Source: Allobosea sp. 117
Lineage (GTDB): Bacteria; Pseudomonadota; Alphaproteobacteria; Rhizobiales; Xanthobacteraceae
Direction of reading: 5' to 3'
Length of the DNA stretch: 64,000 nucleotides
Assembly: GCF_000702305.1 (NCBI RefSeq)
Contig: NZ_JNLC01000014.1
Span: forward strand, 1 to 64,000
Shown here: piece by piece, positions 8,523 to 17,154 of the stretch
How the letters are laid out: the number at the start of each line of letters is the position of its first letter
Position numbering within the stretch: position 1 is the stretch's first letter
Position numbers and translations under genes: made by a program
Notes under the pieces: model-generated
What the model was told of the DNA's origin: nothing
What the model saw: the letters and a program-made list of their open reading frames with translations, nothing else
Database searches by the model: none

Positions 8523-9251
8523 ATGAAGACGACCTCGGTCATCACCGCCACCCTCGCCGGCGCCCTGCTCGTCGGCACCGTGGCGGAAGCCGGCGCCTGG
8601 GGCCGTAGCGGCGGCTTCACCGGCGCTCGCGGCTACTACGGCGTGCAGGCCCGCGGCGGCTGCACCTACGGATCCTGCTCACGCAGCCGGACGGTCACCG
8701 GCCCCTATGGCTATGGCGTGACGCGTCAGGGCACCGTTTCGCGTACCGCCCCCGGACAGTACACCTACACGGGCTCCTCGACCGGCCCGCGTGGCAACAG
8801 CATCACCCGCCAGGGCACGGCGACCCAGACCGCTCCCGGCCAGTACAGCTACCAGGGCAGCGCCACCGGCCCGCGCGGCTACAACACCGTGACCAAGCAG
8901 GGCACGGCGACCGTCAACGGCCCCGGCAACGTCACCACCAATGCGACGGTGACCGGCCCCTACGGCGCCACGGCCACCAAGCAGCGTCAGGTCAGCGGCG
9001 CACCCGGCCATTACACGTACAACAGCACGAGCACGGGCCCCTACGGCAACACCGTGACCCGCCAGGGCCAGACCAACAGCACCTACGGCAACTACCAGTA
9101 CAACAGCACGGTCACCGGGCCCTACGGCAACTCGGTGAACCGCCAGGTCAATGCGGCCGGCACGCCGGCCACCGGCTACAACTATTCCGCGTCGCAGACC
9201 GGTCCCTACGGCAACACCTATTACGGCGGGGGCACCGTCTACCCCTACTGA
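8523..9251 (+). CDS. Secreted TGP[YR]G-repeat protein, function unknown
   Basis: A 242-residue protein with a Sec-type signal peptide (MKTTSVITATLAGALLVG..., cleavage expected near residue 22-24). Low-complexity Gly/Thr/Tyr/Asn/Ser-rich sequence follows. TGPYG or TGPRG recurs seven times, starting at residues 59, 87, 115, 144, 171, 198 and 226, a period of 27-29. Each unit continues with a VTRQG/VTKQG-like strand and a Tyr-rich YTY/YSY/YQY element. Charged residues are few and Cys occurs only at 47 and 52. The pattern suggests an extended beta-solenoid or adhesive surface or matrix protein (inference). No catalytic motif is seen. It faces the two-component regulator across a shared promoter region containing a tandem-repeat operator. 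Confidence 0.8.
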   Translation: MKTTSVITATLAGALLVGTVAEAGAWGRSGGFTGARGYYGVQARGGCTYGSCSRSRTVTGPYGYGVTRQGTVSRTAPGQYTYTGSSTGPRGNSITRQGTATQTAPGQYSYQGSATGPRGYNTVTKQGTATVNGPGNVTTNATVTGPYGATATKQRQVSGAPGHYTYNSTSTGPYGNTVTRQGQTNSTYGNYQYNSTVTGPYGNSVNRQVNAAGTPATGYNYSASQTGPYGNTYYGGGTVYPY

Positions 9252-9331
9252 GCCGTCCGGTCGCACTGATCTTGCTCTGACATCTCCCTTCGGGCCGCCG
9301 GCACGCCACACCGCCGGCGGCACCCGAACAG

Positions 9332-9372
9332 CGCCGGGCCGGCGTTCACCGCGTCGCCCTGCCGGCCCGGCG
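9332..9372 (+). terminator. 12-bp hairpin between repeat protein and desaturase gene
   Basis: CGCCGGGCCGGC (9332-9343) and GCCGGCCCGGCG (9361-9372) pair perfectly around a 17-base loop. The structure lies 80 bases after the repeat-protein stop and 22 bases before the next ATG. It may terminate the first transcript or act in the leader of the second. There is no T-tract. Confidence 0.45.
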
Positions 9373-9394
9373 TTGCCAATTTCAGGCGTTCCCC

Positions 9395-10249
9395 ATGGAA
9401 AGGCTGTTCGCCGGCGCCGCCGATCTGGCGGCGCAATACCCTGCCCTGCGCCTTATTCCCCTGCTGGCGCTGGCCCTGATGGCGGTCGAATGGCTCTATG
9501 CCCGGCTCGCCCTCCACGATGTCGAGACCTACGACCTGCGCGAAACCGCGGCCTCGCTCGCCATCGCGATCGGCAACCAGATCATCCGCCCGCTGACCGC
9601 CGGCCTCACCGCCGTCCCGCTGTTCCTCGCCTGGGACTACCGGCTGTTCGACATCCCGACCAGGGCGCTTGGACTTGCCACGCTGTTCGTGCTGGTCGAC
9701 TTCGCGGCCTATTGGCACCACCGCGCGGCGCACCGCATCCGCTTCCTGTGGGCGACCCACGCCGTGCATCATTCGGCGACGCGGTTCAATCTCAGTTGCG
9801 CCATCCGCCTCGGCTGGACCGGCGCCTTCTCCGGCGTGATCTTTTTCTACCTGCCGATCGTGCTGATCGGCTTCCATCCGCTAGCGGTGCTCGGCATGGT
9901 CGGGCTCAACCTCGTCTACCAGTTCGTGCTGCACACCGAGCATGTGCCACCGCTCGGGCCGGTCGAGTGGGTGATGAACACGCCCACCCATCACAAGGTG
10001 CACCACGCCTCGAATGCGGGATGCCTCGACCGCAACTATGGCGGCGTCTTCATCGTCTGGGACCGGCTGTTCGGCACCTTCGCCCGCGCGCCGGAGGACG
10101 AGGCGCTGCGCTACGGCCTCGTCGGCGAGGACGGACCGAGCCGCAACCCGCTGGTCATCCAGTTCCGCGAATGGCTGCGGCTGGCGCGCGACGTGACGCG
10201 CGCGCCGGGCCTCAGGGCGCGGCTCAGGGCGCTGTTCGGCGCGCCCTGA
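9395..10249 (+). CDS. Sterol desaturase / fatty acid hydroxylase family protein
   Basis: A 284-residue integral membrane di-iron enzyme. The histidine clusters of the superfamily are all present: HHRAAH (108-113), HAVHH (122-126), HTEH (180-183) and HHKVHH (199-204). Hydrophobic helices surround them at about 20-36, 52-80, 92-106 and 140-178. Family members hydroxylate or desaturate lipids, sterols, hopanoids or carotenoids using O2. The substrate here is unknown, and a lipid or hopanoid-type target would suit the membrane location. It stands alone, converging on mrp with a 7-base gap. Confidence 0.87.
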   Translation: MERLFAGAADLAAQYPALRLIPLLALALMAVEWLYARLALHDVETYDLRETAASLAIAIGNQIIRPLTAGLTAVPLFLAWDYRLFDIPTRALGLATLFVLVDFAAYWHHRAAHRIRFLWATHAVHHSATRFNLSCAIRLGWTGAFSGVIFFYLPIVLIGFHPLAVLGMVGLNLVYQFVLHTEHVPPLGPVEWVMNTPTHHKVHHASNAGCLDRNYGGVFIVWDRLFGTFARAPEDEALRYGLVGEDGPSRNPLVIQFREWLRLARDVTRAPGLRARLRALFGAP

Positions 10250-10256
10250 ACGCCGC

Positions 10257-11459
10257 CTACCCTTCCACCACGATGCGCGGCGCCGGGCGCGCGCCGACAT
10301 GGCCGCCGGCCAGCGCCTCGCGCACCGAGCGGGCGATGGAGCGGTAGATCTCCGCCTCGGCGCTGTCCGGCGCGGTCGCCACGACTGGGCGGCCGGCATC
10401 GGAAGTCTCGCGGATCGTCATGTGCAGCGGCACCTCGCCGAGGAAGGGCACCTTGAGGCGCTGCGCCTCGTGCCGCGCCCCGCCATGCCCGAAGATGTCC
10501 GAGCGGGTGCCGCAATGCGGGCACAGGAAGTAGCTCATGTTCTCGACCACGCCGAGAACCGGCACGTTCACCTTCTCGAACATGGCGATGCCGCGCCGCG
10601 CGTCGATCAGCGCGAGGTCCTGCGGGGTCGAGACGATCACCGCGCCGGCGAGCGGCACCTGCTGGGCCATGGTGAGCTGCGCGTCGCCGGTGCCGGGCGG
10701 CATGTCGACGACGAGCACGTCGAGCGGCGCCCAGTTCACTTCCTTGAGCATCTGGCTGATGGCCGACATCACCATCGGGCCGCGCCAGATCATCGGCGTC
10801 TCCTCCTCGACGAGGAAGCCGATCGACATGACCTTCAGCCCCCAGGATTCGAGCGGCTGCAGCATGCGGCCCTCGGCGACCGGCCGGCCCTTGAGGCCGA
10901 GCAGGCGCGGCACCGAGGGGCCGTAGATATCGGCGTCGAGCAGGCCGACCTTGAGGCCGAGCGAGGACAGCGCCAGAGCGAGGTTCGCGGCGAGCGTCGA
11001 CTTGCCCACCCCGCCCTTGCCGGAAGCGACCGCGATGATGGCGCCGACACCCGGCAGGCCGCGGCTCTCCTTCTGCGGGTCGGACGGCGGGGCGTGCGTG
11101 TGACCGGCATGAGCGTGACCGGCATGGGCGCCCTGCCCCGAGACGCGCACCGGCTGGGTCGACGTGCCGCCGGCAGGGGCGGGTGGCGCCGCGCCGGCCG
11201 GAGCCGTGCCAGCCTTGCGCTCGGCGGTGAGCGCCACCAGCGCCGAGACGACGCCGGGCGTGCCGCGCACGGTGCGCTCGACCGCCTGGCGCACCGGCTC
11301 CCAGGCCTGCGCCTGCGCCGCGTCCACCGAGATCGACAGATAGACCTTGCCGTCCGAGACCACGATCTCCGACAGCGCGCCCGTCTCGATGACCGGTCGC
11401 CCGTCGGGCGCCGTCACCTGGGCGAGCCGCGCCTTCACCTCGTCAGCGGTTACCGCCAT
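10257..11459 (-). CDS. mrp: Mrp/ApbC-family iron-sulfur cluster carrier ATPase
   Basis: A 400-residue protein. It has an N-terminal MIP18/DUF59 domain (about 1-80), a Pro/Ala/His-rich linker (about 85-135), then a P-loop NTPase with the deviant Walker A GKGGVGKS at 147-154 and a CPHC motif near residue 320 that bridges a [4Fe-4S] cluster between dimer subunits. It is expected to transfer Fe-S clusters to apo-enzymes in the cytoplasm. The linker contains AHAGHAHAGHTHA (about 111-123), an unusual His repeat that could bind metal. ATG 11459 is preceded by AAGGAG at good spacing, while the frame extension to 11621 runs through promoter DNA. Confidence 0.93.
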   Translation of the reverse strand: MAVTADEVKARLAQVTAPDGRPVIETGALSEIVVSDGKVYLSISVDAAQAQAWEPVRQAVERTVRGTPGVVSALVALTAERKAGTAPAGAAPPAPAGGTSTQPVRVSGQGAHAGHAHAGHTHAPPSDPQKESRGLPGVGAIIAVASGKGGVGKSTLAANLALALSSLGLKVGLLDADIYGPSVPRLLGLKGRPVAEGRMLQPLESWGLKVMSIGFLVEEETPMIWRGPMVMSAISQMLKEVNWAPLDVLVVDMPPGTGDAQLTMAQQVPLAGAVIVSTPQDLALIDARRGIAMFEKVNVPVLGVVENMSYFLCPHCGTRSDIFGHGGARHEAQRLKVPFLGEVPLHMTIRETSDAGRPVVATAPDSAEAEIYRSIARSVREALAGGHVGARPAPRIVVEG

Positions 11460-11704
11460 CGTCGCGCTCCTTCGACTGTTCGGGACCGTGAGACACCAGT
11501 CGGACCGGAGCGTCAACCCGTCGGGACTGCTTGTTCGATCGGCATTTCCGATGGAAGCCGATTGCCTAATCAACGACCAGATGAGCGAAGTGATCAGGAA
11601 TGCGGCAGCCCCGTTGCGCATCCCCCCGAATTAATGCCAGCATCGCGGCGGCCGGGAGAAAAACAACAGCCCGGCTCCAGAGCAATCTTCCAGAGGGGAA
11701 CAGC
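11460..11704. other. Divergent promoter region, mrp / amino-acid ABC operon
   Basis: This 245-base non-coding stretch separates mrp from the binding-protein gene. It has a good ribosome binding site at each end (AAGGAG before mrp, AGAGGGGAA before the binding protein). A short imperfect repeat (ATCGG...CCGAT) near 11540-11555 is the only symmetry noticed. No riboswitch or clear promoter hexamers were recognised. Confidence 0.5.
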
Positions 11705-12481
11705 ATGAGCCTCGTCACCCGCCTCGCGGCAGCCGCCATCGTCGTCATGGCCGCCGCGACCGGCGCATCCGCCAAAGAGTGGAAGGTCGTCCGCATCGGC
11801 ACCGAGGGCGCCTACCCGCCGTTCAACTATGTCGAGAACAACGAGATCAAGGGCTTCGACATCGACATCGGCAAGGCGCTGTGCGCGAAGATGAAGGTCG
11901 AGTGCACCTTCGTGGCGCAGGACTGGGACGGCATCATTCCGGCGCTGCTCGCCGGCAAATACGACGCCATCGTCGCCTCGATGTCGATCACCGAGGAGCG
12001 CAAGAAGCAGATCGACTTCTCCAAGAAGTACTACAACACGCCGGCGAGCTTCGTCGCCCCGAAGGACACCAAGATCACCGACACCTCGCCGGCCGCGCTG
12101 AAGGGCAAGGTGCTCGGCGCGCAGGGCTCCACCATCCACTCGAACTATCTCGAGGACATCTACGCCAAGGCCGGAGCCGAGGTGAAGCTCTACGGCAAGC
12201 AGGACGAGGCCAATCTCGACCTCGCCAATGGCCGCCTCGACGCCGTGCTGGCCGACAAGGTGGTGCTGCTCGAGTGGCTGAACTCGAAGGACGGCGCCTG
12301 CTGCAAGTTCGTCGGCGCCGAGTACAAGGACCCGAAATATTTCGGCGAGGGCGTCGGCGTCGGCATCCGCAAGGACAATCCCGAGCTGGTGACGATGTTC
12401 AACAAGGCGATCGACGAGATCCTCGCCGACGGCACCTACAAGAAGATCAACGACAAGTATTTCCCCTTCAGCGTCTACTGA
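11705..12481 (+). CDS. Polar amino-acid ABC transporter binding protein (HisJ/ArgT type)
   Basis: A 258-residue periplasmic protein with a Sec signal peptide (cleavage expected after ATGASA, about residue 22-23). The mature start VRIGTEGAYPPFNYVE and the GFDIDIGKALCAKM segment are hallmarks of SBP family 3. The Cys-Asp/Glu pattern and length match lysine-arginine-ornithine/histidine binders such as HisJ. ATG 11705 is preceded by AGAGGGGAACAGC, and the reading frame extends to 11600 without a leader. It heads an operon with two permeases, after a 120-base gap holding a hairpin that may set a higher level for the binding protein. A basic amino-acid ligand is likely but not proven. Confidence 0.9.
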   Translation: MSLVTRLAAAAIVVMAAATGASAKEWKVVRIGTEGAYPPFNYVENNEIKGFDIDIGKALCAKMKVECTFVAQDWDGIIPALLAGKYDAIVASMSITEERKKQIDFSKKYYNTPASFVAPKDTKITDTSPAALKGKVLGAQGSTIHSNYLEDIYAKAGAEVKLYGKQDEANLDLANGRLDAVLADKVVLLEWLNSKDGACCKFVGAEYKDPKYFGEGVGVGIRKDNPELVTMFNKAIDEILADGTYKKINDKYFPFSVY

Positions 12482-12482
12482 C

Positions 12483-12499
12483 GCGACCGGGCCGGTCGC
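12483..12499 (+). terminator. Hairpin attenuator after the amino-acid binding-protein gene
   Basis: GCGACCGG, one G, CCGGTCGC: a perfect 8-bp palindrome starting one base after the stop codon. It has the position of the partial terminators that lower permease expression relative to the binding protein in ABC operons. Confidence 0.5.
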
Positions 12500-12601
12500 C
12501 GTTCCGGACGAGGCTCCCGGAGCGGCGACCCGATCTGGGGCGAGCGGGCGCCTGACCCGCGACACCGGCGGCCGGCGCAACCGCGGAGCACTTCCCCTTC
12601 C

Positions 12602-13324
12602 ATGCTCGAACTCCTGGACCTGCTCTCCTTCGGTCCAAACGGCTGGGGCGACGAGATCGCGCGCGGCGCGCTGCTCACCATCGAACTCGCCGTCGCGACA
12701 TTGCCGGTCGGGCTCGCCATCGGGCTCGGCGTGGCGCTCGCCAAGGACTCCTCGTCACTTGTCGTGCGCGGCATCGGCGACATCTACACCACCGTGTTCC
12801 GCGGCCTGCCCGAGCTGCTGACGCTGTTCATCGTCTATTACGGCGGGCAGATGCTGCTCACCCGCATCGCCGGCTATTTCGTCGACGGCGCCAATGTCGA
12901 GGTGAACCAGTTCGTCGCCGGCGTCGCCGCGCTCGGCCTCGTGCTCGGCGCCTTCTCCAGCGAGGTGTTCTACGCCGCCATCCGCGCCGTGCCGCGCGGG
13001 CAAAAGGAAGCGGCGGCGGCGCTCGGGCTTTCGAAATACCGGGTGTTCCGGCTGGTCACCTTCCCGCAGCTCTGGCGCGTCGCGCTGCCGGGGCTGTCGA
13101 ACAACTGGCTGGTGCTGCTGAAGGACACATCGTTGGTCTCGGTCATCGCCATCAACGACCTGATGCGGCAGACCGCGATCGCGGTCGGGGTGACCAAGCA
13201 GCCCTTCTTCTTCTATCTCGTCGCCTGCCTGATCTATCTCGTGTTCTCGATGCTCTCGAGCGCCGTCTTCGTGCGGCTGGAGGCGCGGGCCTCGCGCGGC
13301 TTCAAGCGCGTGGGAGGCCACTGA
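12602..13324 (+). CDS. Amino-acid ABC transporter permease, HisQ-type
   Basis: A 240-residue inner-membrane permease of the HisMQ family with about five hydrophobic helices. The EAA loop, which docks onto the ATPase, is AALGLSKYRVFRLVTFPQ (around residue 137-154). It follows the binding-protein gene, and its last base overlaps the start of the next permease (TGATG), so translation is coupled. It pairs with the HisM-type protein to form the channel for a polar, probably basic, amino acid. The matching HisP-type ATPase is not in this operon. Confidence 0.9.
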   Translation: MLELLDLLSFGPNGWGDEIARGALLTIELAVATLPVGLAIGLGVALAKDSSSLVVRGIGDIYTTVFRGLPELLTLFIVYYGGQMLLTRIAGYFVDGANVEVNQFVAGVAALGLVLGAFSSEVFYAAIRAVPRGQKEAAAALGLSKYRVFRLVTFPQLWRVALPGLSNNWLVLLKDTSLVSVIAINDLMRQTAIAVGVTKQPFFFYLVACLIYLVFSMLSSAVFVRLEARASRGFKRVGGH

Positions 13325-14073
13325 TGCAGACGCTGCTCGACATGCTCGGCAACGGCTTCCTCGGAGTCATGGGGCTTCTCGGCCTCAACACCGAGCTGAT
13401 GGCGCGCTACGGCCTGCGCTTCCTCGACGGCGTGTGGGTGACGATCGAGCTCGTCATCTGGTCCGTCGCGCTCGGCGGCCTGCTCGCGCTGCCGCTCGCC
13501 ATCGCCCGGGTCGAGGGCAACAAATATGTCGCCCGCGCCGCCTTCGCCTATTCCTATTTCTTCCGCGGCACGCCGCTGCTGGCGCAGACCTTCCTCGTCT
13601 ATTACGGCGCCGGCCAGTTCCGCGAGGAGCTGACCGCCATCGGCCTGTGGTGGTTCTTCCGCGACGCCTTCTACTGCGCGGTGCTGACGTTCACGCTCAA
13701 TACCGCCGCCTATCAGTCGGAGATCCTGCGCGGCGGCATACAGAGCCTGCCGGCCGGGCAGATGGAGGGGGCCTTCGCGGTCGGCCTGTCGAAGGTGCTC
13801 GCCTATCGCAAGGTGATCCTGCCGCAGGCGATCGGCATCGGGCTGCGGCCGCTCGGCAACGAGCTGATCCTGATGATCAAGGCGAGCTCCATCGCCTCGG
13901 TGATCACCGTCTACGACCTGATGGGCGTCACCCGCCTCGCCTTCTCCCGCTCCTACGACATGGAGGTCTATCTCTGGGCGGCGGTGCTCTACCTCGTCAT
14001 GGTCGAGGGCGTGCGGCGGGTGTGGAACGTGCTGGAGCGCCGGCTGAACCGGCACCTGCTGGTGGGGCGCTGA
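13324..14073 (+). CDS. Amino-acid ABC transporter permease, HisM-type
   Basis: A 249-residue inner-membrane permease, the second HisMQ partner. The EAA loop is FAVGLSKVLAYRKVILPQ (about residue 152-169), and the preceding segment AAYQSEILRGGIQSLPAGQ is typical of HisM/GlnP-type permeases. It starts inside the stop codon of the HisQ gene. The 3' end overlaps the convergent uracil-DNA-glycosylase-family gene by about 77 bases. With no ATPase gene following, the complex must borrow an ATP-binding subunit encoded elsewhere. Confidence 0.9.
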   Translation: MQTLLDMLGNGFLGVMGLLGLNTELMARYGLRFLDGVWVTIELVIWSVALGGLLALPLAIARVEGNKYVARAAFAYSYFFRGTPLLAQTFLVYYGAGQFREELTAIGLWWFFRDAFYCAVLTFTLNTAAYQSEILRGGIQSLPAGQMEGAFAVGLSKVLAYRKVILPQAIGIGLRPLGNELILMIKASSIASVITVYDLMGVTRLAFSRSYDMEVYLWAAVLYLVMVEGVRRVWNVLERRLNRHLLVGR

Positions 14074-14719
14074 GGCATCGCTGCAGCGCCGCCGCCACCT
14101 CGGCGCGAAGGACCGGCAGCAGCTCCGTCTCGAACCACGGATTGCGCTTCAGCCAGCCTGTGTTGCGCCAGGAGGGATGCGGCAGAGCGAGGATGCGCGG
14201 ATGCGCGCGCGCCTCGAAGATCTCCCGCCAGCGCAGCACGCGCTCGGTGAGGCTGAGCGGGACGAAGCGCTCCAGACCCAGCCGGCGCAGATGGTAGTTC
14301 TGGGCGGGCGCGCCGATCACCAGCACCAGCTCGAAGGCGGGCAGCGCGGCGAACAGCCGGTCGTGCCATGTGGCGACGCATTCGGCGCGCGGCGGCAGGT
14401 CCGCGCCCTTGGCATCCTGCCCCGGGAAGCAGAAGCCCATCGGCGCGATGGCGATGCGGCCGACGTCGTAGAAGGTCTCCACATCGACGCCGAGCCATGA
14501 GCGCAGCCGGTGGCCCGAGGCATCCGTGAAAGGCATGCCCGACAGATGCACCCTGGTGCCGGGCGCCTGGCTGGCGATGAGGATGCGCGCGCTCTCCGAC
14601 ACCCGCAGAACCGGGCGCGGCTCGTGCGGCAGGGGCCGGCGCAAGGGCGCGTCCACGCAGACGCGGCAGGCGCGAATCTGCGCGACGAGAGTATCGAGGG
14701 TGTCGGGGAGCGCGGACAT
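13997..14719 (-). CDS. Uracil-DNA glycosylase superfamily protein
   Basis: A 240-residue protein. An N-terminal cysteine-containing segment (IRACRVC) is followed by ILIASQAPGTRVHLSGMPF, which matches the water-activating motif region of UDG-superfamily members. LPHPSWRNTGW near residue 200 fits the second conserved motif. The family removes or binds deaminated bases in DNA, and some members have lost glycosylase activity, so the exact activity is open. The last 25 or so residues are Ala/Pro/Ser-rich and encoded within the overlap with the HisM-type gene. This suggests a C-terminal extension produced by loss of an earlier stop. It is transcribed after a strong hairpin that isolates it from the iorAB-like genes. 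Confidence 0.72.
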   Translation of the reverse strand: MSALPDTLDTLVAQIRACRVCVDAPLRRPLPHEPRPVLRVSESARILIASQAPGTRVHLSGMPFTDASGHRLRSWLGVDVETFYDVGRIAIAPMGFCFPGQDAKGADLPPRAECVATWHDRLFAALPAFELVLVIGAPAQNYHLRRLGLERFVPLSLTERVLRWREIFEARAHPRILALPHPSWRNTGWLKRNPWFETELLPVLRAEVAAALQRCLSAPPAGAGSAGAPARSTPAARPRP

Positions 14720-14731
14720 CGCCGCAAGAGA

Positions 14732-14770
14732 TGGGCGTTCCGGCCGCGCTTGTCACGGCCGGAACGCCCA
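14732..14770 (-). terminator. 15-bp perfect hairpin terminator upstream of the UDG-family gene
   Basis: TGGGCGTTCCGGCCG (14732-14746), a 9-base loop, and CGGCCGGAACGCCCA (14756-14770). On the minus strand it is followed by TCTCTT. It probably ends the transcript of the molybdenum hydroxylase genes and lies just 13 bases upstream of the UDG-family start codon. Confidence 0.7.
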
Positions 14771-14810
14771 GGGGATCGCTTTCCCGCTGCGCGCCTATGA
14801 TCGGGGAGAC

Positions 14811-14890
14811 GTCATGGCCGGGCTTGCCCCGGCCATCCACGTCTTCCTCGACCTAAGGGCGTGGATGCCCGGCTCAAGGCCGGGCATGAC
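14811..14890. repeat. Dispersed GTCAT...ATGAC palindromic repeat, copy A
   Basis: An 80-base element bounded by GTCAT and ATGAC and made of two hairpins: ATGGCCGGG/CCCGGCCAT on the left and ATGCCCGGC/GCCGGGCAT on the right. GCGTGGATG stands between them. It matches, by recall, an abundant intergenic repeat of Hyphomicrobiales genomes and is related to copy B at 35306-35396. It lies between two minus-strand genes and codes for nothing apparent. Confidence 0.75.
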
Positions 14891-14938
14891 GCATGCCGGA
14901 GGAGGCCGGCGCGGCCCGATGCGCCGCGAGCCGGCGGT

Positions 14939-17149
14939 TCAGGTCGCCTTGAACTCGTCGAGCTTGAACGGCAGCGAGTAGAGCCGCTTGCCGGTGGCGT
15001 CGAAGATCGCGTTGGACAGGGCCGGCGCGATCACCGGCACGCCCGGCTCACCGACCCCGGTGGGCGCGTTCGCCGACGGCACGATATGCACCTCGATCTT
15101 CGGCATCTCGGAGATGCGCAGCGGCACATAGGTGTCGAAGTTCGCCTGCTCGACCACGCCCTTGTCGAGCGTGATCTCGTCATGCAGCGCCGCGCCGAGG
15201 CCGAAGCCGATGCCGCCCTCGATCTGCGCGGCGACGACATCCGGGTTGACGGCGATGCCACAATCCAGCGCGCAGACCACCTTGTCCACCTTGATGCGGC
15301 CATCCACCACCGAGACGTCGACGATGCTGCCGACCACGGTATCGAAGGATTCGTGCAGGGCGATGCCGCGGCCCTTGCCCGGCCCGGCCGGCTTGCCCCA
15401 CTCGCCCTTCTCGGCGAGCAGCTTCAGGACGCCGAGATGGCGCGGATGCTCCTTCAGCAGCTCGGTGCGGAAGGCGACGGGGTCCTTGCCGGCGGCGCGC
15501 GCCAGCTCGTCGATCGTCACCTCCATCACATGCGCCGTGTGGGTGTGGCCGACCGAGCGCCACCACAGCGTCGGCACGCCGACCTTCACGGTGTGCAGGT
15601 CGACCTCGAAATCGGCGATGGCGTAGGGCGAATCGGCGGAGCCCTCGACCGAGGTGCCGTCGATGTCCTCCTTCACGATCACCGGCTCGAAGGGCGTGCC
15701 GACGATGAAGGACTGGCCGACGATGCGCTGCCGCCAGCCGGCGATGCGCCCGTCGGAGGTGATGCCGGCCTGCACCTTGTGCACGAAGAGCGGGCGATAG
15801 AAGCCGCCCTTGATGTCGTCCTCGCGGGTCCAGACGAGGTGCACCGGCGCCTTGCCGTCGATCGCCTTCAGGATGGTGGCGGCTTCCGCCATGTAGTCCG
15901 CCGGCGGGTTGGCGCGGCGGCCGAAGGAGCCGCCGGCCCATTGCGTCTCGATCTTCACCTGCTCAGGCTTCAGGCCGAGGATGCCGGCGACCACCGCCTG
16001 CTCGACCGTCTGGAACTGCGAGCCGGCCCAGATGGTGACGCCGTCGCCGGTCTTCTCGATCACGCAGTTGAGCGGCTCCATCGGCGCGTGGGCGAGATAG
16101 GGGAAGGCGAAGTCGAGATCGACCGTCTTGGCCGCGCCCGCGAGCCCCTTCGCCGCGTCGCCGCGCCGGGCCGCCGGCTTGCCGGGCGTGCCGGCGAGCT
16201 TGCGGTACTCGTCGAGCAGCTCGGCGGTGCCGCGGCTCTCCGCCTTGGCCTCGTCCCAGACGATGTCGGCGAGCGCATCGCGCCCCTGCATCGCCGCCCA
16301 GGTATTCTGCGCCAGCACCACGATGCCGGCCGGCACGGTGACGACGTCGACCACGCCGGGCACCTTCTTCGCCGCGCTGGCGTCGAAGCTCTTCACGCTC
16401 GCGCCGAAGCGGTCCGGCCGCTTGATGAGGGCGGTCAGCATGCCCGGGCGGCGGATGTCGAGCGCGTAGATCGCCTTGCCGTCGGTCTTGTCGGCGGAAT
16501 CGAGGCGCGGCAGCCGCGTGCCGATCAGCTTGAAGTCCTTCGGCTCCTTGAGCCGGACCTCCTTCGGCACGGCCTGCTTCGCGGCGTCGGCGGAGAGCTC
16601 GCCGAAGGTCGCGCGGTTGCTGCCGCTGGTCAGCACGCCCTTTTCTATCGAGATGCTGCTTGCCGGCACCTTCCAGCGCTCGGCGGCAGCGGCGACCAGC
16701 ATGTGGCGGGCTGCGGCGCCGGCCTTGCGCAGTTGCTCCCAGCTATTGGCGACCGAGGTCGAGCCGCCGGTGCCCTGCACGGGGCCGAAGGCGAGGTTGT
16801 TGTAAAGCGCCGGATTGGCGGGGGCGAACTCGGCGCGCATCTGGCCCCAGTCGGCGTCGAGTTCCTCGGCGACGATGGTGGTGAGGCCGGTGGTGACGCC
16901 CTGCCCCATGTCGAGGTGCTTGATCAGCACGGTGACGGTGTTGTCCGGGGCGATGCGCACGAAGGCGTTCGGCATCGGGCCGTCGTCCTTGGCGGCCGCC
17001 ATCGCCCCACGCGGGGCGAGGTGGACGCCGATGACGAGCGCACCGGCGAGCGCGGCGCCGCCCTTCAGGAAGCCGCGGCGCGAGGCGGCCGTCGCCGGCG
17101 CGAGCTGCGCCAGCATGCGGGCATATTGATCGGGCTTGATGATGTGCAT
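14939..17149 (-). CDS. Molybdenum hydroxylase large subunit, IorB-type (xanthine dehydrogenase family)
   Basis: A 736-residue molybdopterin-cytosine-dinucleotide-type subunit. It begins with a twin-arginine leader ([14 protein letters not shown], about residues 23-36). [20 protein letters not shown] and [16 protein letters not shown] follow in the first Mo-binding region, and [14 protein letters not shown] near the middle. The C-terminal [14 protein letters not shown] segment carries the catalytic-Glu type motif (E in VGEPG). Such enzymes hydroxylate N-heterocycles or oxidise aldehydes in the periplasm. Substrate is unknown; IorB-type enzymes include isoquinoline 1-oxidoreductase and membrane aldehyde dehydrogenases. 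The frame is open to 17701, but ATG 17149 lies 5 bases after the small-subunit stop. No cytochrome c subunit follows. Confidence 0.88.
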   Translation of the reverse strand: MHIIKPDQYARMLAQLAPATAASRRGFLKGGAALAGALVIGVHLAPRGAMAAAKDDGPMPNAFVRIAPDNTVTVLIKHLDMGQGVTTGLTTIVAEELDADWGQMRAEFAPANPALYNNLAFGPVQGTGGSTSVANSWEQLRKAGAAARHMLVAAAAERWKVPASSISIEKGVLTSGSNRATFGELSADAAKQAVPKEVRLKEPKDFKLIGTRLPRLDSADKTDGKAIYALDIRRPGMLTALIKRPDRFGASVKSFDASAAKKVPGVVDVVTVPAGIVVLAQNTWAAMQGRDALADIVWDEAKAESRGTAELLDEYRKLAGTPGKPAARRGDAAKGLAGAAKTVDLDFAFPYLAHAPMEPLNCVIEKTGDGVTIWAGSQFQTVEQAVVAGILGLKPEQVKIETQWAGGSFGRRANPPADYMAEAATILKAIDGKAPVHLVWTREDDIKGGFYRPLFVHKVQAGITSDGRIAGWRQRIVGQSFIVGTPFEPVIVKEDIDGTSVEGSADSPYAIADFEVDLHTVKVGVPTLWWRSVGHTHTAHVMEVTIDELARAAGKDPVAFRTELLKEHPRHLGVLKLLAEKGEWGKPAGPGKGRGIALHESFDTVVGSIVDVSVVDGRIKVDKVVCALDCGIAVNPDVVAAQIEGGIGFGLGAALHDEITLDKGVVEQANFDTYVPLRISEMPKIEVHIVPSANAPTGVGEPGVPVIAPALSNAIFDATGKRLYSLPFKLDEFKAT

Positions 17150-17154
17150 GGCGG

